Assembly (NCBI GenBank): GCA_964495705.1
Contig: CAZBWS010000081.1
Location: 1 to 9,571 of the forward strand
DNA length: 9,571 bases
Source of the DNA: CAZBWS01 sp964495705
Lineage (GTDB): Bacteria > Pseudomonadota > Gammaproteobacteria > HTCC5015
Reading direction: 5' to 3'
The notes below the pieces were generated by a model. That model was not told the DNA's origin, ran no database searches, and was given only the letters and a program-made list of their open reading frames with translations. Below are positions 6,706 to 9,571 of the stretch, piece after piece. Within the stretch, counting starts at the first letter, position 1. Each line of letters begins with the position of its first letter. A program made the translations under genes and the position numbers.

Positions 6706-7887
6706 CTAGCGTTGTTGTTTAGGTGCATAATTTAAAACAGAAACCGGAACGGTTTTTCTCACCGTAAAACCTTCAAATGCTTTGCGTTGAATAATATGAC
6801 CTAAACGACTTTCGATCGCACACAGGTTTTTAAAATCATCTTTAGACACTAATGAAATGGCTTCACCACTGGCCCCTGCACGGCCAGTTCGACCGATGCG
6901 ATGAATATAGTCATCGGCGGGGTGGGGTAGGTCGTAGTTAACCACGCGCTCTAACCCTTGAATATCAAGCCCTCTGGCGGCAACCCCCGTCGCCACTAAA
7001 AAAGCAAGTGTCCCAGTCTTGAAATCAGCTAATACCTGTTCGCGACTCGCTTGGCTGCGGCCACTATGAATAGCTTCGGCGATAATTCCGCGCTTGGCCA
7101 GTTGCTCGACGAGCTTAGCCGCAGAATGTTTTTTTTCGGTGAAAATCAGCGCTTGTTGCCACTGTTGAGTTTGTATCAGATGGCTAAGTAGCGATGATTT
7201 GGTGTCTTTATCAACGGTGACTAACCACTGTTGAATCTTAGGCGCATTGCTCCTTTTTTTTATTACCGATATTTCTTCATCGGGGTCGCTAATAGTTGAG
7301 GCTAAAAAGCGCACATCGTTGTTAAGTGTGGCAGTAAACAAGAGTGTTTGGCGTTGTTCGGGAAGCCGCGCGACAATTTTATTAATGTCGTCAATAAAAC
7401 CCATGTCTAACATGCGGTCTGCTTCATCAATGATTAAATACTCTAGGGCATCAAAGTAGAGTGCGCGCTGAAAAGCCATGTCCAGCAATCGACCGGGGGT
7501 GGCGACCAGTACATCAACGCCTTGTATCAGCTGTTGCTTTTGCGCCTGCATGTCGGCACCCCCGTACATCGCCATACAACTCAAACGGGTATATTGAGCG
7601 TATTGCGTAATACTCGCTGCCACTTGCATAGCCAGTTCGCGTGTTGGGGTTAGCACTAATGCGCGTATACGCTTGCCTCGCAGCGTATTGTCTGTGATAA
7701 GTTGCTCTAGTACAGGCAGGGTAAAGCTAGCTGTTTTACCAGTGCCGGTCTGTGCTTCCCCAATAATGTCTTTGCCCGCTAACACCGCGGGGATAGCCTG
7801 TGCTTGAATAGCAGTAGGTTCCGCATAGCCAAGATGATTCAAGGCATTCAGGAGGGGCTTACTTAGACCTAATTGGGCAAAGGACAT
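6706..7887 (-). CDS. DEAD-box RNA helicase, RhlE type
   Basis: This is an ATP-dependent RNA helicase of 393 residues, acting in RNA remodelling, ribosome assembly or decay. RecA domain 1 has the Q motif (GYAEPTAIQ, 20-28), Walker A AQTGTGKT (45-52), PTREL (81-85), TPGR (130-133) and DEAD (154-157). Domain 2 has ALIFTEKK (246-253), motif V and motif VI HRIGRTGR (329-336). Two motifs deviate: motif III is TAT (185-187) instead of SAT, and motif V reads ATGVAARGLD with Gly301 where Asp (or Asn) is usual. The protein stops soon after domain 2 and lacks the long basic tail of E. coli RhlE. I chose the ATG at 7887 (MSFAQLGL) because RhlE proteins start this way and a probable -10 box lies 28 nt upstream. 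The frame stays open to 8109, but that extension has no family similarity and overlaps the divergent gene. An ATG at 7902 is a minor alternative. Confidence 0.92.
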   Translation of the reverse strand: MSFAQLGLSKPLLNALNHLGYAEPTAIQAQAIPAVLAGKDIIGEAQTGTGKTASFTLPVLEQLITDNTLRGKRIRALVLTPTRELAMQVAASITQYAQYTRLSCMAMYGGADMQAQKQQLIQGVDVLVATPGRLLDMAFQRALYFDALEYLIIDEADRMLDMGFIDDINKIVARLPEQRQTLLFTATLNNDVRFLASTISDPDEEISVIKKRSNAPKIQQWLVTVDKDTKSSLLSHLIQTQQWQQALIFTEKKHSAAKLVEQLAKRGIIAEAIHSGRSQASREQVLADFKTGTLAFLVATGVAARGLDIQGLERVVNYDLPHPADDYIHRIGRTGRAGASGEAISLVSKDDFKNLCAIESRLGHIIQRKAFEGFTVRKTVPVSVLNYAPKQQR

Positions 7888-7914
7888 GAGTTGTCTCGTC
7901 ATTCTGGAGCACAC

Positions 7915-7923
7915 AGTATAACA
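7915..7923 (-). promoter_or_regulatory. Extended -10 promoter for the helicase gene
   Basis: The minus strand reads TGTTATACT, an extended -10 (TGn followed by TATACT at 7915-7920). The -35 region is weak, which extended -10 promoters tolerate. Transcription would begin near 7908, giving a leader of about 20 nt to the ATG at 7887 but only about 6 nt to the ATG at 7902. This favours the shorter product. Confidence 0.5.
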
Positions 7924-8050
7924 GTAAGTGTAGGGTAAATTATGGAGCAGCTTTTCTGCATTCTTCGTGGCTAGTTTTAAGCAGGTGATTCTATTCTTGC
8001 CTAAAGTATCGATATAGTGGCTTTTAGACCTGCGAGAAATAAGGAAAATC

Positions 8051-8353
8051 ATGCCGACACAATTTGCTCGAAGAACCATTAAAATACGCCGTGCAGCACA
8101 GCAGTTCACTGCTGATATTAATATACTGCTGACGGAAAAAGATTTTCGTTGGCTGAATGTTTTATTTTTCTATGAGGATGGCGATATAGATCAGTTGATC
8201 TTATCGGGTAAACGAGCCACGTGGCCAAAGGTAGCCATGATTAAAAACACCACCATGATTGCCAAGACTTTAGATGGGGTTTTGGAGCGTTTAGACGCCC
8301 AGCAAATGCAAGGGAGTAGCGGAACAGCTAAGCATTTGATTCGCACGACATAA
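8051..8353 (+). CDS. Unrecognised 100-residue protein
   Basis: I do not recognise this protein. The reading frame is well supported: AAGGA lies 5 nt before the ATG, the gene sits in a clean divergent arrangement with the helicase, and its stop is 9 nt before the repeat at 8363. The N-terminal 14 residues are basic (Arg7, Arg8, Lys11, Arg13, Arg14). The middle (about 33-52) mixes hydrophobic and acidic residues (NVLFFYEDGDIDQLILSG), which suggests beta strands joined by an acidic turn. The remainder (56-90) looks helical. There is no signal peptide or membrane segment, so it is probably a small cytoplasmic protein. The basic start could allow nucleic-acid or ribosome binding, but nothing proves that. 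Confidence 0.72.
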   Translation: MPTQFARRTIKIRRAAQQFTADINILLTEKDFRWLNVLFFYEDGDIDQLILSGKRATWPKVAMIKNTTMIAKTLDGVLERLDAQQMQGSSGTAKHLIRTT

Positions 8354-8362
8354 TGAGTAGTC

Positions 8363-8404
8363 ATGCGGATAGGCTAAAATAAGGTGTTCTTAGCCTATCC
8401 ACAT
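8363..8404. repeat. Inverted pair of the repeat between two convergent genes
   Basis: The left arm ATGCGGATAGGCTAA (8363-8377) and right arm TTAGCCTATCCACAT (8390-8404) form a 15-bp stem with one mismatch and a 12-nt loop. The left arm holds the exact 13-mer in reverse orientation. The right arm has one change (A for G at 8401). The pair fills the space between two convergent stops, with 9 nt on each side. Neither direction has a T-run, so if it terminates transcription it does so by hairpin alone. Paired uptake sequences in Haemophilus and Neisseria occupy the same kind of position. Confidence 0.75.
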
Positions 8405-8413
8405 ACAGTGCAT

Positions 8414-8770
8414 TTACAGTACAAATCTTTCAATGGCTAAAGCAATAACACCTGCAATAGCAAATAAATTTAATACCTTCCAAATACCTAGATTTTTTTC
8501 TAGGGACACTATGCGTTCTTCTAAAGAAGCGGGTTTAGTGTTGTTGCTAGCAGCGGCTTTTTTACTGCTTTCATTAACTGGCTTTACCGACTCAGCGTGT
8601 GGGCCTTTATCTGAAACTTTATTAATAAACTTAACTTCTAAGCCTTTGCGAATAGGGCTGTCACCTTGCCATTCACTTTTGTGAAAGAAAAAATCTTCTC
8701 CGCTCTTCTCATCCGCGATAAAGCCGAAGCCTTTACGAAAGTCATAGCGTTTAATTGTGCCTTTGGCCAT
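8414..8770 (-). CDS. Cold-shock-domain protein with a C-terminal membrane anchor
   Basis: This 118-residue protein has a CspA-type OB fold at 1-65 with the RNA-binding motifs RNP1 (KGFGFI, 13-18) and RNP2 (DFFFH, 26-30). It should bind single-stranded RNA or DNA. A polar Lys/Ser/Ala/Asn linker (66-80) leads to a short helix with heptad-like leucines (SLEERIVSLEKNLG, 82-95). A hydrophobic segment (about 96-113, containing LNLFAIAGVIALAI) then ends at the C-terminus. Such a tail would anchor the domain to the inner membrane with the RNA-binding face in the cytoplasm. Ordinary Csp proteins are about 70 residues and soluble. The ATG at 8770 has AGGA 7 nt upstream and begins MAKGTIKRYD, the normal start of the fold. 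The frame continues upstream to 8806, but that extension is not Csp-like. The gene is convergent with the 100-residue protein gene. Confidence 0.85.
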   Translation of the reverse strand: MAKGTIKRYDFRKGFGFIADEKSGEDFFFHKSEWQGDSPIRKGLEVKFINKVSDKGPHAESVKPVNESSKKAAASNNTKPASLEERIVSLEKNLGIWKVLNLFAIAGVIALAIERFVL

Positions 8771-8799
8771 TTGTGTATCCTGCTCAATAAGTAGCGTTA

Positions 8800-8815
8800 A
8801 AGGCAATCATGCCTT
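8800..8815. promoter_or_regulatory. Hairpin in the leader of the cold-shock-domain gene
   Basis: AAGGCA (8800-8805) and TGCCTT (8810-8815) form a perfect 6-bp stem with a 4-nt loop, 29 nt upstream of the ATG at 8770. A possible -10 (TACAAT on the minus strand, near 8833-8838) lies just above it. Leaders of cold-shock genes are often structured, so this may affect translation, but a stem this short could be chance. Confidence 0.3.
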
Positions 8816-8842
8816 AGAACCTGAGGAGGCGTATTGTATAAG

Positions 8843-8864
8843 AAAAAACAGCTGAGGCGCTGCT
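8843..8864 (-). terminator. Possible intrinsic terminator after the DUF2986 gene
   Basis: The minus strand reads AGCAGC, a 6-nt loop GCCTCA, then GCTG followed by six T residues (8843-8848). The stem has four good pairs plus one wobble and one A-T pair formed with the first two Ts. It lies 8 nt after the DUF2986 stop. The stem is short, so termination may be partial. Confidence 0.4.
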
Positions 8865-8872
8865 GATTTTGG

Positions 8873-9043
8873 CTAATTATCTGGATCATCTAGGTTTTTT
8901 CCGCCATCTTGGGCGAATTCTGCGGCTATTTTCGCCCGCTCGGCCTTACTAACGTATGTAGACTTCTTTTTAGGTGCTAGCTTGGCATTGGCCTTTTTGT
9001 CTTTGGCCTTGAGTATTTGCAGGCCTTTTTTGCGGCGGTTCAT
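8873..9043 (-). CDS. Small DUF2986-family protein, 56 residues
   Basis: The frame encodes 56 residues beginning MNRRKKGLQILKAK, then KKANAKLAPKKK and YVSKAERAKIAAEFA. I recognise this as DUF2986, a family of small, very basic proteins in marine gammaproteobacteria such as Vibrio and Shewanella; its function is not known to me. The first 40 residues are rich in Lys and Arg and look helical, which suits binding to RNA or the ribosome, while the last 12 are acidic and polar (GGKNLDDPDN). The Shine-Dalgarno before the ATG at 9043 is weak (AAGTAG about 8 nt upstream). The start is supported by the conserved MNRRKK. A possible terminator follows at 8843-8864. Confidence 0.82.
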   Translation of the reverse strand: MNRRKKGLQILKAKDKKANAKLAPKKKSTYVSKAERAKIAAEFAQDGGKNLDDPDN

Positions 9044-9159
9044 AAATGACTACTTAAATTTAGCTGTTTGGGTGCGGTTAATCACGTTTAATGGTCTCAT
9101 TAGGATATTTATCATCGATTGAAGCTGTTAATCAAAAGTCAAATCCAGCAATAATTTGT
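9044..9159. other. Intergenic space upstream of the DUF2986 gene
   Basis: This short AT-rich gap lies between two minus-strand genes. The minus strand holds TTGACT and TTGATT (near 9132-9143) as -35-like boxes, but no good -10 at 16-18 bp. There is no clear terminator for the gene before it. The two genes could be co-transcribed. Confidence 0.3.
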
Positions 9160-9546
9160 CTAGCCGCCAAATGTTAATTCCCCGCTTGAATAACTGGAAC
9201 CGTAATTTTTGGCCAGCGTGACCACCTGCTCTAAGGCGTTGTGGAATAGTCGTGCATCCAACTGTTCAAGCGGGTGGATAAAAGCGGACCAAAGCGTATC
9301 CTCGTTGGCACAGTACCTCGCGTCTAAGGCTCTGTCGAAATTGGCAGACATCAAAATTTCCCACTGCTCATCCGGCATCGATGCCAGTTCAACCACCGGT
9401 GACATTATCCGCATTCGATTGTGTGACTCATCAGTAATAACAAGCACAAGCACTTCATTAAACTCGAACTTCCAGAAACCAAGTTGATCTTCGAGCATAT
9501 TAGTTGTTCGTTCTCGAATTAACTCTCGTAACCGTTTGTTGTTCAT
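9160..9546 (-). CDS. YbjN / secretion-chaperone-like protein of unknown function
   Basis: This 128-residue cytoplasmic protein has a helix at the start (RLRELIRERTTNML), followed by FWKFEFNEVLVLVITD and HNRMRIMSPVVEL, then a helix-rich half with LWSAFIHPLEQL. The alternation of helix, three or so strands and helix fits the YbjN / type III secretion chaperone-like fold. I recall similar marine gammaproteobacterial proteins containing TDEtHNRMRI and LWSAFIHPL, annotated as hypothetical. There is no signal peptide or membrane helix. No secretion genes are visible, so a true secretion role is not supported. The ATG at 9546 (MNNKRLRELI) fits the relatives I recall. An in-frame ATG at 9564 would add six residues, and its ribosome site could lie beyond the window edge. 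Confidence 0.72.
   Translation of the reverse strand: MNNKRLRELIRERTTNMLEDQLGFWKFEFNEVLVLVITDESHNRMRIMSPVVELASMPDEQWEILMSANFDRALDARYCANEDTLWSAFIHPLEQLDARLFHNALEQVVTLAKNYGSSYSSGELTFGG
9406..9414 (+). repeat. Single copy of the 9-mer TATCCGCAT
   Basis: The exact 9-mer lies inside the YbjN-like gene, translated on the minus strand within Arg-Met-Arg-Ile-Met. The flanking bases (ACAT before it) do not match the longer 13-mer, so this is the weakest of the five exact copies. Confidence 0.4.
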
Positions 9547-9571
9547 TGATGCTTTGAAAATCATAGTAAGT

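Noticed and set aside
7888..8109. N-terminal extension of the helicase frame up to an ATG at 8109
   Set aside because: The added residues resemble no helicase, overlap the well-supported plus-strand gene starting at 8051, and lie upstream of the probable helicase promoter. RhlE proteins begin at MSF.
8487..8504. Perfect inverted repeat CCTAGA-T6-TCTAGG inside the cold-shock-domain gene
   Set aside because: It lies mid-gene in the linker-helix codons and is AT-rich with a short stem. No regulatory role is evident, and it may be chance.

Overview
The window looks like ordinary chromosome from a gammaproteobacterium, probably marine or aquatic. The support is a FadJ-type beta-oxidation enzyme, a small DUF2986 protein, an RhlE-type helicase, a CspA-type cold-shock domain and gammaproteobacterial-style promoters. 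The genus cannot be fixed from sequence alone. I see no insertion sequence, phage gene, CRISPR array, tRNA or rRNA.

Layout. Positions 1-6206 hold three minus-strand genes, each with signs of its own transcription unit. An ABC1/UbiB-type atypical kinase (4908-6206) is closed by a strong intrinsic terminator. A 778-residue RND/MMPL exporter (2406-4742) follows. A GTG-started fadJ homologue (46-2193) has a perfect TTGACA -35 box, and a hairpin terminator lies at the window edge. A divergent intergenic space (6207-6346) then leads to a plus-strand lipoprotein cytochrome c (6347-6700). This gene ends 5 nt from the convergent end of a DEAD-box RNA helicase (6706-7887, minus). Divergent from the helicase is an unrecognised 100-residue protein (8051-8353, plus). 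It converges on a cold-shock-domain protein with a C-terminal membrane anchor (8414-8770, minus). Upstream of that are a 56-residue DUF2986 gene (8873-9043, minus) and a YbjN/secretion-chaperone-like protein (9160-9546, minus).

How the genes relate. There is no obvious single pathway. FadJ works in fatty-acid degradation, the RND exporter probably moves a hydrophobic molecule, and the ABC1 kinase family is linked to quinone and lipid metabolism. A loose membrane-lipid theme is therefore possible, but separate promoters and terminators argue against one operon. The helicase and the cold-shock protein both act on RNA.

The most interesting signal is not a gene. The 9-mer TATCCGCAT (or its complement ATGCGGATA) occurs five times exactly, at 2387, 4355, 6381, 8363 and 9406, where about 0.07 would be expected by chance. 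Three copies share the longer 13-mer AGCCTATCCGCAT. Some copies are single and lie inside coding regions in unrelated peptide contexts. Others form inverted pairs 8-10 nt after stop codons. That distribution resembles DNA-uptake sequences of Pasteurellaceae and Neisseriaceae, although the motif is different. It is a hypothesis that a whole-genome count would settle.
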